The notes: generated from the sequence alone by a model not told the origin. DNA of 64,000 nucleotides from Pontibacter oryzae (GCF_003576375.1 NZ_QWGE01000003.1:310001-374000), one strand, 5' to 3'. Shown: positions 8,911-18,294, counted from the stretch's first letter. Numbers and translations are program-made.

Positions 8911-9273
8911 ATGGCTTCTCAAATAAGCGAGCACCTCCGCACCGGGCAACTGGGCGAAAACCACGCGGCAGCTTACCTGCGTGCACAAGGCTATGTGGTA
9001 CTGCGGCAGAACTACCGGTTTAAACGCGCCGAAATAGACATCATTGCGCAAATAGAGAACCTGTTGGTGTTCGTGGAGGTGAAAACCAGGTCTACTGATA
9101 GGTACGGATATCCGGAGGAGGCGGTTAATACCCGCAAAGAGGAGCTGCTGCTGGGCGCAGCCGAGGAGTTTATACTTGCGCAGGGGTGGGAACAGGAAAT
9201 CCGGTTCGACATTATCTCGGTTACCCTGACAACGCCGCCAACCATACATCACATTGAAGATGCCTTTTACTAA
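8911..9273 (+). CDS. YraN family (UPF0102) predicted endonuclease-fold protein
   Basis: 120 aa cytoplasmic protein of the YraN/UPF0102 family, which has a restriction-endonuclease-like fold; its cellular role is not settled. Family motifs are present in order: GQLGENHAAAYLRAQGY (about 12-28), YRFKRAEIDIIAQ (about 35-47, containing the acidic residues of the E-I-D-I/L pattern) and LLVFVEVKTRS (about 51-61, the E-V-K nuclease-like triad), followed by the usual KRKEELL-type helix. Full length for the family (about 115-125 aa). Divergent from the isomerase gene. Confidence 0.93.
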   Translation: MASQISEHLRTGQLGENHAAAYLRAQGYVVLRQNYRFKRAEIDIIAQIENLLVFVEVKTRSTDRYGYPEEAVNTRKEELLLGAAEEFILAQGWEQEIRFDIISVTLTTPPTIHHIEDAFY

Positions 9274-9399
9274 CCAAGATACATCAGAAGCTTAGCAGCA
9301 GCCGTATGCTAAGTCTGAAGAATAGCTTTAACTTGATCACCGTTTCAGAAAAGTATGAGGCATCCGTTTTAACCCGCGCCAACAACGTATAACTGCAAA

Positions 9400-10314
9400 T
9401 TACTTGCTGCTTGCCTGCGAACGCTTATCAAACTTGCCGCGCTCGTAGATAGGGGTGGCATGGCGGTCATACTCCCGGATCAGGAAAGGCTCGTGGGCCT
9501 TGTCGTAAGCGGTTTCGGGATACTGGTACTCGTAGTGGCGGCGGTTCCGGAAATCGTAGTAGTTTATCCAGACGCCAACCTTACGGCCTTTCTGGTACTG
9601 CCCGCTCCACTCTAACTGGCCGTTCTCGTAAAAGCGATAGTATGTCCCCTGCACCTCGCCATACTCGTAAGGTATAACCTCTTTTATCTTTTTGGTATCG
9701 CCATAGTATGTTACCACGGCGTCGCGTAGAAAGCCTTTCTCGTAGTGTTCTTTATCAACCAGGGTATGGTCGTCGTTGTTGCGGTATTTCTCCCAGCGCA
9801 GGTGCTTGGTGCCGATGTAGAAATATCCTTCCTCCACCACCTCGCCGTTTATGGTTTTCTCGTAGGGGCCGTGCAGCACTTTATAGCGGTCTGTATCCTC
9901 TACGTTTGAGGCTGAGCGGGCCAGTTTGCCCTTTTTCGCATCGAAGTAATATTTGTAGGGCGCGTACTCGTTAGGTTCCACGTGCTCGGGCAGGTAGCTA
10001 AACGTCTCGACGGTTTCTTTGTAGCGGCCGCCGCTTTTAGTATAGCCCCGCTTTACTTTCTGGCCCAGAAAATACCTCTTGTTATGCTTTTGCTTGCGCT
10101 TGCGGGCCTTCTCCTTCATCTCCTCCTCCAGCGGGTTTTTCATATCCACGGTGGCGGGCTTGGTAGTGTCGGCTGAGGCCAGGGCGTCGGTTTTGCTGCT
10201 TTCCTTCAGGCGCGCCATGTTCAGGTTATAATCGCTGTTCCACTTGGGCTGGCCGCAGCTGCCCAGGCTAAGCAATACAACACCTATCACCAAAGTATAA
10301 ACGGAGGTCTTCAA
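9400..10314 (-). CDS. Lipoprotein with YwqK/MORN-like repeats
   Basis: 304 aa; the signal peptide ends in the lipobox LSLGSC (Cys at about residue 20), so it is probably an envelope lipoprotein. A Lys/Arg-rich stretch (about 65-95) is followed by Tyr- and Gly-rich repeats such as YRFYENGQLEWSGQYQKGR and VGVWINYYDF at about 220-250. This is the pattern of MORN-like or YwqK-type repeats (E/D-N-G-x-L-x-x-x-G-x-Y-x-x-G-K), which form extended beta hairpins. Function unknown; the antitoxin label often attached to this fold in databases is not supported by any toxin gene here. Flanked by non-coding gaps, so probably monocistronic. Confidence 0.8.
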   Translation of the reverse strand: MKTSVYTLVIGVVLLSLGSCGQPKWNSDYNLNMARLKESSKTDALASADTTKPATVDMKNPLEEEMKEKARKRKQKHNKRYFLGQKVKRGYTKSGGRYKETVETFSYLPEHVEPNEYAPYKYYFDAKKGKLARSASNVEDTDRYKVLHGPYEKTINGEVVEEGYFYIGTKHLRWEKYRNNDDHTLVDKEHYEKGFLRDAVVTYYGDTKKIKEVIPYEYGEVQGTYYRFYENGQLEWSGQYQKGRKVGVWINYYDFRNRRHYEYQYPETAYDKAHEPFLIREYDRHATPIYERGKFDKRSQASSK

Positions 10315-10655
10315 ATCTGAATTTCTATAGTTGGGCGGATAAACTGCTTGATGGTTGGCACAGGCACTTGGCGCTGCTCTTAAACCACCGAAACGACTTA
10401 ATAATGACGCAAGTTAGCTTTTATACTAAACGTAAAGATGCACATTATAAGTATAAGCGCCAATATGCTTGTCGCCACCTATAACTACGCCTGCCGCCTG
10501 TAAGTTTCATTTATACTTTAGGGCCCATTAAAAGCGAAAAGGCAGCACCCGCGCGGGGCACTGCCTTTAGGTAATTAAACTGTCAGGTATCTTAAAAACC
10601 CATTTAAGGGTGCAGGGCAAAACTGAAGTATACTTCTATCTTACGCCCTGCGCGC
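10315..10655. other. Intergenic gap between htpG and the MORN-like lipoprotein gene
   Basis: 341 nt without a convincing gene. It holds the htpG terminator (10538-10568) and four copies of the AAGTATA/TATACTT signal, including the palindromic decamer at 10626-10635. The 10315-10435 part presumably carries the lipoprotein promoter, but no clear -7/-33 pair was found. Confidence 0.6.
10538..10568 (-). terminator. Probable htpG terminator
   Basis: AAAGGCAG (10538-10545) pairs with CTGCCTTT (10561-10568) around a GC-rich 15-nt loop; on the minus strand the hairpin is followed by TTTTCGCTTTT. It lies about 90 nt past the htpG stop. Confidence 0.65.
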
Positions 10656-12476
10656 TTATTCGTTCGTCATAATCTCGAAACTGCGCTTCACGAAGTTGGT
10701 AAGCGCGGCACCCGAAAGCATGTTCTGCGATAGCAGGGCAAGGTCGAAGGCCTGGCGGGCCATTTTCGACTTTTCCTCGGCCTTGAGCACGCGCTGGTTA
10801 AGCGGGTGGTTCGCGTTGATGGTTACGTTATACGTGTCCGGCATGTCGCCCATGAACATCATACCGCCACCGCCTGCGCGGCTCATGTCCTTCATGCGGC
10901 GCATAAACTCTGGCAGCGTAATCACTACCGGCGCATCGTCTGGCGACATTGGCGCTACCTCAACCATCATGTTCTTGTTATCGATGGCCTGCTCGTACAC
11001 GCCTTTTAGCTCTTCTTTCTCGGTGTCGTTCAGAACGCTTTCCTTGGTCTCGTCGCGCTCGATCAGCTTGTTAACGGTTTCGGAGTCAACACGCTTGAGG
11101 GTAGTTTTCTCCAGCTTCTGCTCCAACATGCCAATAAAGTGGCTGTCTATCACGGTATCCAGCTTCAGGACATCGTAACTACGGCTTTGGGCCGCTTCCA
11201 CAAAGGCATGCTGCTTTTCGGCATCAGAAGTATAAAGCATTACAAGCTGCTCGTTCTTATCGGTTTGGTTGGCTTGTACCAGCGCCTTATACTCTTCTAT
11301 AGTATAGTATTTGCCTTCGGTGTTCTGCAGCAGCACAAAATCCTTCGCTTTTTCATAGAACTTGTCGTCGCTCAGCATGCCATACTTCACAAACACGCTG
11401 ATGTCATCCCAGTTGGTCTCGAAAGCGGTGCGGTCTTTCTTGAAGATCTCGTTCAGCTTGTCGGCTACTTTTTTGGTGATGTACGTGTTGATCTTCTTCA
11501 CGCTGGAATCGGCCTGCAGGAACGAGCGGCTCACGTTCAGCGGAATGTCCGGCGAGTCGATAACGCCGTGCAGCAGCATCAGGAACTCCGGCACCACGTC
11601 TTTTACCTCATCGGTAATAAACACCTGGCGCGAGTACAGCTGTATCTTGTTGCGCTGCACCTCAAAGTCGTTCTTCAGCTTAGGGAAGTATAAAATACCC
11701 GTCAGGTTAAACGGATAGTCCACGTTGAGGTGGATCCAGAACAATGGCGCCTCCGACATCGGGTACAGCTCTTTGTAGAACTCCTTATAGTCCTCGTCCG
11801 TCAGCTCGGATGGTTGTTTGGTCCAGATCGGGTTCGGGTTGTTAATAACCTCGCCTTCAAACTCTACCGCCACCGGCAAGAACTTGCAGTATTTCTCCAA
11901 GATGGTTCTGATGCGCATCGGCTCCAGGAACTCTTCGGAATCCTCGGTTACGTTCAGCACCACGTTGGTGCCTCTGGTTTCCTTGTGCGCAGGGGCAATG
12001 GCAAACTCGGTGCTACCGTCGCAGGTCCAATGGGCCGGCTCGGTGCCATCCTTGTAAGACTTGGTAATGATCTCTACGCGGTCAGACACCATAAAGGCGG
12101 AGTAGAAGCCCAAACCAAACTGCCCGATAATCTGGTCTTTGTCGCCGCCGGTTTCCTTGTAGCGCTCCACAAACTCGGTGGCACCTGAAAAGGCAATCTG
12201 GTTAATGTACTTCTTGATCTCCTCGGCCGTCATACCAATACCATTATCGGAAATGGTGATGGTTCTTGCCTCTTTGTCTACCTCAACCTTTACCTTCAGC
12301 TCGCCCAGGTCGCCGGTGAACTCCCCGATAGAGGAAAGGCGCTTCATTTTCTGGGTAGCGTCCACGGCGTTGCTTACCAGCTCGCGCAGGAAAATCTCGT
12401 GGTCGGAGTACAGGAATTTCTTGATGATCGGAAAAATATTCTCGGTGTGGATGGAGATATTACCTCTTTCTTCCAT
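10656..12476 (-). CDS. htpG: Molecular chaperone HtpG (Hsp90)
   Basis: Cytosolic ATP-dependent chaperone, 606 aa, typical of bacterial Hsp90. The N-terminal GHKL ATPase begins MEERGNISIHTENIFP and contains LRELVSNAVDAT (about 30-41, with the Mg-binding Asn), ISDNGIGMT (about 75-83) and GQFGLGFYSAFMVSDRV (about 117-133). The middle domain has the RGxxD-like NVSRSFLQADSSVKKI segment (about 318-333). The C-terminal dimerisation region ends EIMTNE. The first half is notably poor in the AAGTATA motif. Flanked by a terminator downstream. Single-gene unit. Confidence 0.98.
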   Translation of the reverse strand: MEERGNISIHTENIFPIIKKFLYSDHEIFLRELVSNAVDATQKMKRLSSIGEFTGDLGELKVKVEVDKEARTITISDNGIGMTAEEIKKYINQIAFSGATEFVERYKETGGDKDQIIGQFGLGFYSAFMVSDRVEIITKSYKDGTEPAHWTCDGSTEFAIAPAHKETRGTNVVLNVTEDSEEFLEPMRIRTILEKYCKFLPVAVEFEGEVINNPNPIWTKQPSELTDEDYKEFYKELYPMSEAPLFWIHLNVDYPFNLTGILYFPKLKNDFEVQRNKIQLYSRQVFITDEVKDVVPEFLMLLHGVIDSPDIPLNVSRSFLQADSSVKKINTYITKKVADKLNEIFKKDRTAFETNWDDISVFVKYGMLSDDKFYEKAKDFVLLQNTEGKYYTIEEYKALVQANQTDKNEQLVMLYTSDAEKQHAFVEAAQSRSYDVLKLDTVIDSHFIGMLEQKLEKTTLKRVDSETVNKLIERDETKESVLNDTEKEELKGVYEQAIDNKNMMVEVAPMSPDDAPVVITLPEFMRRMKDMSRAGGGGMMFMGDMPDTYNVTINANHPLNQRVLKAEEKSKMARQAFDLALLSQNMLSGAALTNFVKRSFEIMTNE

Positions 12477-12684
12477 TGTCTATACTTTATATGTTAGATT
12501 GATCTTTTACAGATTAATAATGTACAAACAGGGCATTCAAATCCTGTTCCAGAGGCTCTCACCGTGACAGCTTGTCAGCTTACGGCTGTAAATACTACCG
12601 GCGGCGGCAGGTTTTATACTTGCGCTTGGCGGCCCCGGCAGAAAAAGAAGCGCAAACCTAAATGCAACATTGTGGAATTTAATG

Positions 12685-12692
12685 TATATTTG
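12685..12692 (+). promoter_or_regulatory. Candidate -7 element (TATATTTG) for the metal-uptake cassette
   Basis: A perfect TAnnTTTG, 22 nt upstream of the GTG start at 12714. No TTTG is found 19 nt upstream of it. It is adjacent to an imperfect inverted repeat AACATT-N9-AATGT (12666-12685) that could be a metalloregulator operator; this is a weak inference. Confidence 0.4.
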
Positions 12693-12713
12693 ATTATGTT
12701 CGTGAACTGAACC

Positions 12714-13037
12714 GTGTATCGCTATACCCATTATATCGCCCTGGCGCTGCTGCTGCTGTTCTGCAGGGCAATGGTGCCTGATGCGCTCATCCAAGAGCTG
12801 CATGCGCATACGCATACCGTCCATACAGAGCATACCGATCCGCATAAGGCGCAAATTGGCATGAAGCACAAGCACTGCCAGGTAGAAGATGTGTTTAACA
12901 CGCCGTACCAGGGCACTGCGCTTTCCGTTGATTTTACCCCTATCACTTATAATGCTGTGTATGCCGCTGTTTATACATACAGCTGGCAAGGCAGCGCGCC
13001 CAACCTATACTTTCTCCGTGGCCCGCCCGTGGCCTAG
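12714..13037 (+). CDS. Small His-rich secreted/membrane protein heading a TonB receptor cassette
   Basis: 107 aa from a GTG start. A hydrophobic segment at about residues 6-18 (HYIALALLLLFCRA) looks like a signal peptide or anchor. It is followed by a cluster of histidines: HAHTHTVHTEHTDPH at about 30-44 and KHKHC at about 51-55, which is a typical metal-chelating composition. The C-terminal half (VFNTPYQG onward) is weakly hydrophobic. I do not recognise a named family; the position directly before a TonB-dependent receptor suggests a metal-binding accessory for uptake (inference). The receptor starts 166 nt downstream. Confidence 0.75.
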   Translation: MYRYTHYIALALLLLFCRAMVPDALIQELHAHTHTVHTEHTDPHKAQIGMKHKHCQVEDVFNTPYQGTALSVDFTPITYNAVYAAVYTYSWQGSAPNLYFLRGPPVA

Positions 13038-13203
13038 TTTTTAGCAGACCCGTGCCTGTTGCGGTTATACTTTATAGTATGCCACTGGTAGGCGCACAGT
13101 ATCCCCAGGTATACTTTTAAGGCCCTATGGCGTATGTTTGCCGTTGCAGGGCGAAGCGGCTATAGCTTTAGCTGCCACTTTTTATTGCTGAAAACCAGAA
13201 GAA

Positions 13204-15588
13204 GTGTTGACTCTCAGAAAACTTCAAAAGATTGTGCCATTGACACTGGCGCTGCTTAGCGTGTATGTGCCACAGGTATTGGCTCAAATGTTACCCGCCC
13301 CGGCTCTTATTGATATCAGCCAGGATTGTGGGCTTACCATTTCGGGCAAAACACTGGACCACGACTCGCGTGAAGTGCTGATCGGAGCCACCGTTTATAT
13401 CCCGGAACTAGACAGGGCCGCAGTATCGGATGCGTATGGCAATTACCATTTTCACCAGCTTTGCCAAGGCAGTTATACTTTGCGGGTTACTTATATCGGG
13501 TATCAGCAGGAAGACTTTCCTGTAAAGCTCACCGGCTCCACGGCCCGAAACCTGCAGCTGCATGCCGACGCCAAAACCCTGAGCACTGTAGAAATTACTG
13601 GTGCCCACCTGAAAGAGCAGGCGCAATCGCAGCAAACACTGGAGGGCCGTGAGCTGGAGCAAACCCGTGGGCTGGCCCTGGCCGAAACCCTAAAAGGCAT
13701 TGCCGGTGTAACAACCCTGCAAACCGGCCCGAATATATCAAAGCCCGTTATACATGGCTTGCATAGCAACCGCGTGCTGCTGCTGAACAACGGCGTACGG
13801 CAGGAGGGGCAGCAGTGGGGCTCGGAGCACGCCCCGGAGATAGACCCTTTTGTAGCTTCCGAGATGCGCGTGATTAAAGGTGCGGCCGGCGTGCGCTACG
13901 GAGCCGATGCCATTGGCGGCGTTATTATTGTTGAGCCGAAGCCTTTGCGCAGCGTGCCCGGCATAAGCGGCGACCTACATTTGCTGGGCAGCACTAATAA
14001 CCGCCAGCTGGCAACATCTGCCATGGTGGAGGGCAACCTAAGTAAAGTACCTCCGCTGAGCTGGCGCCTGCAGGGCACCTTAAAGAAAGCCGGCAACGCC
14101 ACCACCCCAGACTATTACCTGGAGAACACGGGCCTGAGGGAGCAAAACTTCTCAGCAGCGCTGGGCTATAATAAAGAGCAGTTCGGGGCAGAGGTTTTCT
14201 TCAGCCAGTTCAACACCAAGTTAGGCATCCTGAAAGAGTCGCATATTGGCAACTTAACCGATTTGCTTGGTGCCATTGCGCGCGGCAAGCCCAGCAATGC
14301 AGACAATGTGGCGTTTACCTACGACATTAGCCGGCCCTACCAGGATGTGCACCACAACTTGCTAAAGGCAAAAGGCTTCTGGCAGTTGGGCAACGCGGGC
14401 AAGCTGGAGTTTGTGTATGGCTGGCAGCGCAACATGCGCCAGGAGTATGACATCCAGCGCAGCAGCCCGACAAAGCCTTCGCTTCAGCTTATACTTAACA
14501 CCCATACTACCGAGACCGTGTTTGCGCACAAACCTTTGGGCCGCTTTACCGGCTCTGTGGGCGTTAGCAGCATTTATCAGCGCAACGTGTATGAGTACAG
14601 TGCCTTCCTGCCATACTTTACAGGAACCACGGTGGGCGCTTTCGCCATAGAGCGCTGGCAGAAAGACAGGCTGCAACTGGAGGCCGGCCTGCGCTACGAT
14701 TACAAGCACCTGCTGGTGAAAAGGCTCGAAAATGACCGCGAGTTACAAAAGCCCGAGTATGATTTCAATAACGTGTCTGGCACCATCGGGGCGATGTATG
14801 ACGTAGGCTACCACCTAACGTTTGGCTTGAGCGCTACCTCTGCCTGGCGCGCACCGGGTGCCAATGAGCTGTTTAGCCAGGGCGTGCACCATAGCGCGGC
14901 AACTTACGAGGAAGGCGACTCGACGCTTACTTCGGAGCAGGCGTACAATTTTGAGCTCTCCACGGATTACTATGGTAACTTACGCCTCAACGGCACCCTG
15001 AGTCTTTATCATAACTATATCAGCAATTTTATTTACCTGGCCCCGCAGGCAGAGCCTAGGCTAACCACCCGCGGCGCTTACCCGGCATTTAAGTATACCC
15101 AGGCCGATGCCACCCTAACCGGGGCCGACCTAAGCTTAAACTATACTTTTGTGCCGGGCCTTAAGCTAGAGTCAAAGACCTCTGTGCTTTACGCGCGCAA
15201 CCTCGACACCGACGATTATCTGGTTTACATGCCCTCCAACCGCTTCGATAACAGCTTGCACTATGATTTCGGGAAGATCGGGGAAGGGAGCAAAGTTACA
15301 GATGCTTATGTATCTGTAGGTGGTGTGTATGTGGCCGAGCAGAAACGGGTACCCACCAAAAGCGAGCAGGATTACGCACCGGCCCCGGCTGGCTACTTCC
15401 TGTTGACGGCCAAGGCCGGCACCACCGTGCATTTTGGCCGCCAGCCCGTCGAAATCAGTGTTACGGGCAATAACCTCCTGAACACTGTTTACCGCGAGTA
15501 CCTGAACAAGCTGCGCTATTTTGCCGATGAGCCGGGCCGCCTGATCATGTTCCACATCCGGGTGCCCTTCAACTTTAGCAAATCCTGA
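13204..15588 (+). CDS. TonB-dependent receptor (ZnuD-like, probable metal uptake)
   Basis: Outer-membrane active transporter energised by TonB-ExbBD, 794 aa from a GTG at 13204 (TTG at 13207 possible). Order: signal peptide (about 8-28); a carboxypeptidase-regulatory-like domain (about 46-128, with GATVYIPE and TLRVTYIGYQ); plug domain (about 145-245, with PVIHGLHSNRVLLLNNG, RQEGQQWGSEH and GVRYGADAIGGVI); and a 22-strand-type barrel to the C-terminus. The NRVLLLNNGVRQEGQ-WG-EHAPEID signature resembles zinc/copper receptors more than SusC proteins, and there is no SusD partner. The His-rich protein upstream supports a metal substrate (inference). Confidence 0.92.
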   Translation: MLTLRKLQKIVPLTLALLSVYVPQVLAQMLPAPALIDISQDCGLTISGKTLDHDSREVLIGATVYIPELDRAAVSDAYGNYHFHQLCQGSYTLRVTYIGYQQEDFPVKLTGSTARNLQLHADAKTLSTVEITGAHLKEQAQSQQTLEGRELEQTRGLALAETLKGIAGVTTLQTGPNISKPVIHGLHSNRVLLLNNGVRQEGQQWGSEHAPEIDPFVASEMRVIKGAAGVRYGADAIGGVIIVEPKPLRSVPGISGDLHLLGSTNNRQLATSAMVEGNLSKVPPLSWRLQGTLKKAGNATTPDYYLENTGLREQNFSAALGYNKEQFGAEVFFSQFNTKLGILKESHIGNLTDLLGAIARGKPSNADNVAFTYDISRPYQDVHHNLLKAKGFWQLGNAGKLEFVYGWQRNMRQEYDIQRSSPTKPSLQLILNTHTTETVFAHKPLGRFTGSVGVSSIYQRNVYEYSAFLPYFTGTTVGAFAIERWQKDRLQLEAGLRYDYKHLLVKRLENDRELQKPEYDFNNVSGTIGAMYDVGYHLTFGLSATSAWRAPGANELFSQGVHHSAATYEEGDSTLTSEQAYNFELSTDYYGNLRLNGTLSLYHNYISNFIYLAPQAEPRLTTRGAYPAFKYTQADATLTGADLSLNYTFVPGLKLESKTSVLYARNLDTDDYLVYMPSNRFDNSLHYDFGKIGEGSKVTDAYVSVGGVYVAEQKRVPTKSEQDYAPAPAGYFLLTAKAGTTVHFGRQPVEISVTGNNLLNTVYREYLNKLRYFADEPGRLIMFHIRVPFNFSKS

Positions 15589-15648
15589 TCTAAAGCATCA
15601 TTTCAAATTAAAACACCGTATTGTTGTACACTCTTAAACACGAATATT

Positions 15649-16212
15649 ATGAAAAAATTATTCAGACCTTACTTAAGCGCATTTCTGTTAGGCTCACTTT
15701 TAGTCTCTGCCACTGCCTGCAAGGACAGCGACGATCCTGAGCCACTTGATGACGAGGAACTGATCACGACCATGACGGTCACGCTGGTTCCGGAAGGCAA
15801 AGGAGGCACCGTGATAGCGACGTTTACAGACCCTGACGGCGACGGAGGGGCAGCACCAACCATCGAAACGATGGCGCTTAAACCAAACACAACATACAAC
15901 GCCACCATTACCATAGCAGACGATAGCCCGAATGGCGCCGGCGATATCACAAGCGAGATCCGGACGGAAGGTAACGACCATGAGCTGTTCTGGGTGGCAA
16001 ACCCGAGTAACCTGCTAACTGCCCAGAAAATCGATAAAGACGCGAACAACCGTCCGCTTGGTTTGGCAGCTACTGTAACTACCACCAATGCAGGTTCAGG
16101 TACTTTAACTATCACCCTGAAGCACCAGCCAGGCCTGAAAGGCGCTACCAGCGATGCTAACAAAGGCGAGACTGATATTATGGCAGCCTTTCCTGTTTCT
16201 ATCCAGGAATAG
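15649..16212 (+). CDS. Small lipoprotein partner of the TonB-dependent receptor
   Basis: 187 aa lipoprotein: signal peptide with lipobox SATACKDS (Cys at about residue 24) and an acidic linker DSDDPEPLDDEELI. The rest is a beta-rich Thr/Gly-rich domain with TFTDPDGDGGAAP (about 60-72) and repeated V/I-T-x-T-V strands. Similar proteins occur next to metal-type TonB receptors across Bacteroidota, often under the misleading name 'type 1 periplasmic binding fold superfamily protein' (from memory). Probably exposed at the outer membrane and involved in substrate capture. It starts 60 nt after the receptor stop and is followed by a strong terminator, closing a three-gene cassette. Confidence 0.83.
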   Translation: MKKLFRPYLSAFLLGSLLVSATACKDSDDPEPLDDEELITTMTVTLVPEGKGGTVIATFTDPDGDGGAAPTIETMALKPNTTYNATITIADDSPNGAGDITSEIRTEGNDHELFWVANPSNLLTAQKIDKDANNRPLGLAATVTTTNAGSGTLTITLKHQPGLKGATSDANKGETDIMAAFPVSIQE

Positions 16213-16233
16213 CCACGGCCTACTTTTAAGTAT

Positions 16234-16270
16234 AAAAAAGAGGTGCAGCAGGTTGCTGCACCTCTTTTTT
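16234..16270. terminator. Strong bidirectional terminator
   Basis: A perfect 17-bp inverted repeat (16234-16250 with 16254-16270) around a 3-nt loop, with A6 on the left end and T6 on the right. It serves the lipoprotein gene on the plus strand and the convergent YdeI gene, whose stop is 12 nt away, on the minus strand. Confidence 0.93.
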
Positions 16271-16281
16271 ATGTCTCCTAT

Positions 16282-16920
16282 CTATACTTTAGCCTGCGCT
16301 AGTTTGGCAACGCCTCCTATTGTTTTGGCTATGCGGCGGGCACGCGTTTCGGACTTTTTAGCTTCCAGTATGGCCACTACATACTCTTTGCGGTGCGTAA
16401 ATGCCATACCTTCAAAAGCCTGCAGCAAGCCGGCTTCTTCCAGGGCTGTGCGGAGGTCGCCTGGGATCGCCACTGTTTTAGTTGTGCGATCTATGCCCGG
16501 CATATCCACGCCAAACATAGAAGCCTCGGGCCGTTCGCTTTGGTGCCGGAACCGCAACGCCGACCATACTTCATTTACAGCCACCTGCCGCACGCCCTCA
16601 TAGCCCAAGTCTTTCATGGTTTGCCAGCCCTTATCGCGGTTCAGGTCTGTTTTTATGCCGGATGATTTCTTGGGATAGGCAATCCAGAGTATGCCGTTTG
16701 GCTGCAGCAAAGCAAGCGCCTGTGGCCCCAGCGAGTCGAGCTCGGCAGCGCTTTGCACAAACTGCAGCACGGCATCATACATTCCTATACTTGGCGCTTC
16801 GTCGGCGCGGGTAAACGAGTATGCCTCTTGTGCCAGCGCCTGCACCACTTCCTCGGAGGCCTGCAGCAACAGCAGGCTTTTGTCTTTCTTAAGCTGTAGT
16901 TTCTTTCCTAGTTCTGCCAT
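16282..16920 (-). CDS. DUF3052-like + YdeI/OmpD-associated protein
   Basis: 212 aa from the Met at 16920 (MAELGKKLQLKKD); the frame is open a further 30 nt upstream but that part is not needed. The N-terminal half (about 1-120) resembles DUF3052: a LLLLQASEEVVQALA start and an ILWIAYPKKSSGIKTDLNRD motif at about 87-106. The C-terminal half (about 150-212) is the YdeI/OmpD-associated domain, with VAIPGDLRTALEEAG, AFEGMAFTHRKEYVVAILEAK and a final RRIAKTIGGVAKL. Cytoplasmic; function not established. A second YdeI-type protein lies at 50083. Confidence 0.8.
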   Translation of the reverse strand: MAELGKKLQLKKDKSLLLLQASEEVVQALAQEAYSFTRADEAPSIGMYDAVLQFVQSAAELDSLGPQALALLQPNGILWIAYPKKSSGIKTDLNRDKGWQTMKDLGYEGVRQVAVNEVWSALRFRHQSERPEASMFGVDMPGIDRTTKTVAIPGDLRTALEEAGLLQAFEGMAFTHRKEYVVAILEAKKSETRARRIAKTIGGVAKLAQAKV

Positions 16921-17043
16921 AGTAAGTATAACGTAAGCATTTTGCCACACCCTAAGCTACTATAAAATTAGCTTCTGCGCGCAGGCCGCCGGGCCATTGT
17001 TTTGTGTTTAGCGCAGAAGCACTATATTAGATATCAAAAATAT

Positions 17044-18294
17044 ATGCCTATGTCAGCGCCTGCTAAGCTTTCTGAAAAGAGTATACTTTTAAATGCTGCC
17101 GTTATTGTGGCCGCCCTTGGCTACTTCGTAGATATTTATGACCTGGTGCTTTTCAGCATTGTGCGCATCCCGAGCCTACAGGAGTTGGGCATTACCGCGC
17201 AATCGGAGCTGCTGGAGAAGGGCGTTTTACTCCTGAACATGCAAATGGCGGGCATGCTGTTGGGCGGTATTGGCTGGGGCATTCTCGGCGATAAGCGTGG
17301 CAGGCTCTCTGTGCTCTTTGGTTCGATCTTCCTGTACTCCATTGCCAACATTATGAATGGCTTCGTGCAGGATATTTACATGTATGCTTTCCTGCGCTTT
17401 GTGGCTGGCCTGGGCCTTGCTGGTGAGCTGGGAGCGGGCATCACCCTGGTAAGCGAGGTGCTGCCCAAAGAGAAGCGCGGCTACGGCACCATGATCGTAG
17501 CTACCATCGGCATCTCGGGGGCGGTAATTGCTGGCGCGGTCGGTGATTATTTTGGCTGGCGCACGGCATACTTCATTGGTGGCGGGCTTGGTTTGCTGCT
17601 GCTCTTTTTGCGCCTGGGCGTGTATGAGTCCAGCATGTTTAAGAATGTAAAGGCCGTGGAGGATGTTACACGTGGAAATTTCCTGAGCCTTTTCACAAAT
17701 GGCAAGCGTTTTTGGAAATACCTGAAATGCATACTTATCGGCATCCCGATCTGGTTTGTGGTAGGCATTCTCATCACTTTCTCCCCGGAGTTTGGCGTAG
17801 AGCTTGGCGTGCAGGAAGCGGTATCGGCGGGCAAGGCCGTATCGTTCTGTTACCTGGGCCTTACCTTCGGCGACCTGATAAGCGGGTACCTGAGCCAGCG
17901 CCTGGGCAGCCGCCGCAAGGTGGTTATGGCTTTTCTGGGGCTGTCTGCCGTGTTTATACTAATGATGCTACTCGGCCGCGATTTCTCTATCAACCGGTTT
18001 TACCTGCTTTGCACCGCCCTGGGTTTTGCCAGTGGCTACTGGGCCGTGTTTATAACGATTGCCGCAGAGCAGTTTGGCACCAACATACGCGCCACCGTTA
18101 CCACTACAGTGCCTAATTTTGTGCGCGGGGCCGTGGTTCCGCTCACCCTCACCTTTGAGGCCCTGCGCCACCCTTTGGGCTTCCTGCCCACGGCCATGCT
18201 GCTGGCTGCCGTGTGCCTGGCCATTGCCATCGTATCTATCTTTACCTTAGAAGAAACCTTTTCGAAAGAGCTGGACTATCTGGAGCCGATTTAA
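17044..18294 (+). CDS. MFS transporter (sugar/organic acid type)
   Basis: About 416 aa with 12 predicted transmembrane helices. I start at 17044 (MPMSAPAK) because the 14 residues upstream in frame are not hydrophobic or conserved-looking. The loop 2-3 signature is GDKRGRLSVLFG (about 82-93, MFS motif A). Helix 5 has GISGAVIAGAVGDYFGWRTAYFIGG (about 157-181). FGTNIRATVTTTVPNFVRGA near residue 355 is typical of the metabolite:H+ symporter family (proline/betaine, shikimate, benzoate). Substrate cannot be inferred. Monocistronic, divergent from the YdeI gene. Confidence 0.88.
   Translation: MPMSAPAKLSEKSILLNAAVIVAALGYFVDIYDLVLFSIVRIPSLQELGITAQSELLEKGVLLLNMQMAGMLLGGIGWGILGDKRGRLSVLFGSIFLYSIANIMNGFVQDIYMYAFLRFVAGLGLAGELGAGITLVSEVLPKEKRGYGTMIVATIGISGAVIAGAVGDYFGWRTAYFIGGGLGLLLLFLRLGVYESSMFKNVKAVEDVTRGNFLSLFTNGKRFWKYLKCILIGIPIWFVVGILITFSPEFGVELGVQEAVSAGKAVSFCYLGLTFGDLISGYLSQRLGSRRKVVMAFLGLSAVFILMMLLGRDFSINRFYLLCTALGFASGYWAVFITIAAEQFGTNIRATVTTTVPNFVRGAVVPLTLTFEALRHPLGFLPTAMLLAAVCLAIAIVSIFTLEETFSKELDYLEPI

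Noticed and set aside
8860..9252. N-terminal extension of the phosphosugar isomerase
   Set aside because: The open frame overlaps yraN completely on the opposite strand, and the family starts near the chosen Met.
9400..10314. Antitoxin function for the YwqK/MORN-like lipoprotein
   Set aside because: It is a lipoprotein with no toxin gene adjacent; the label only reflects repeat similarity.
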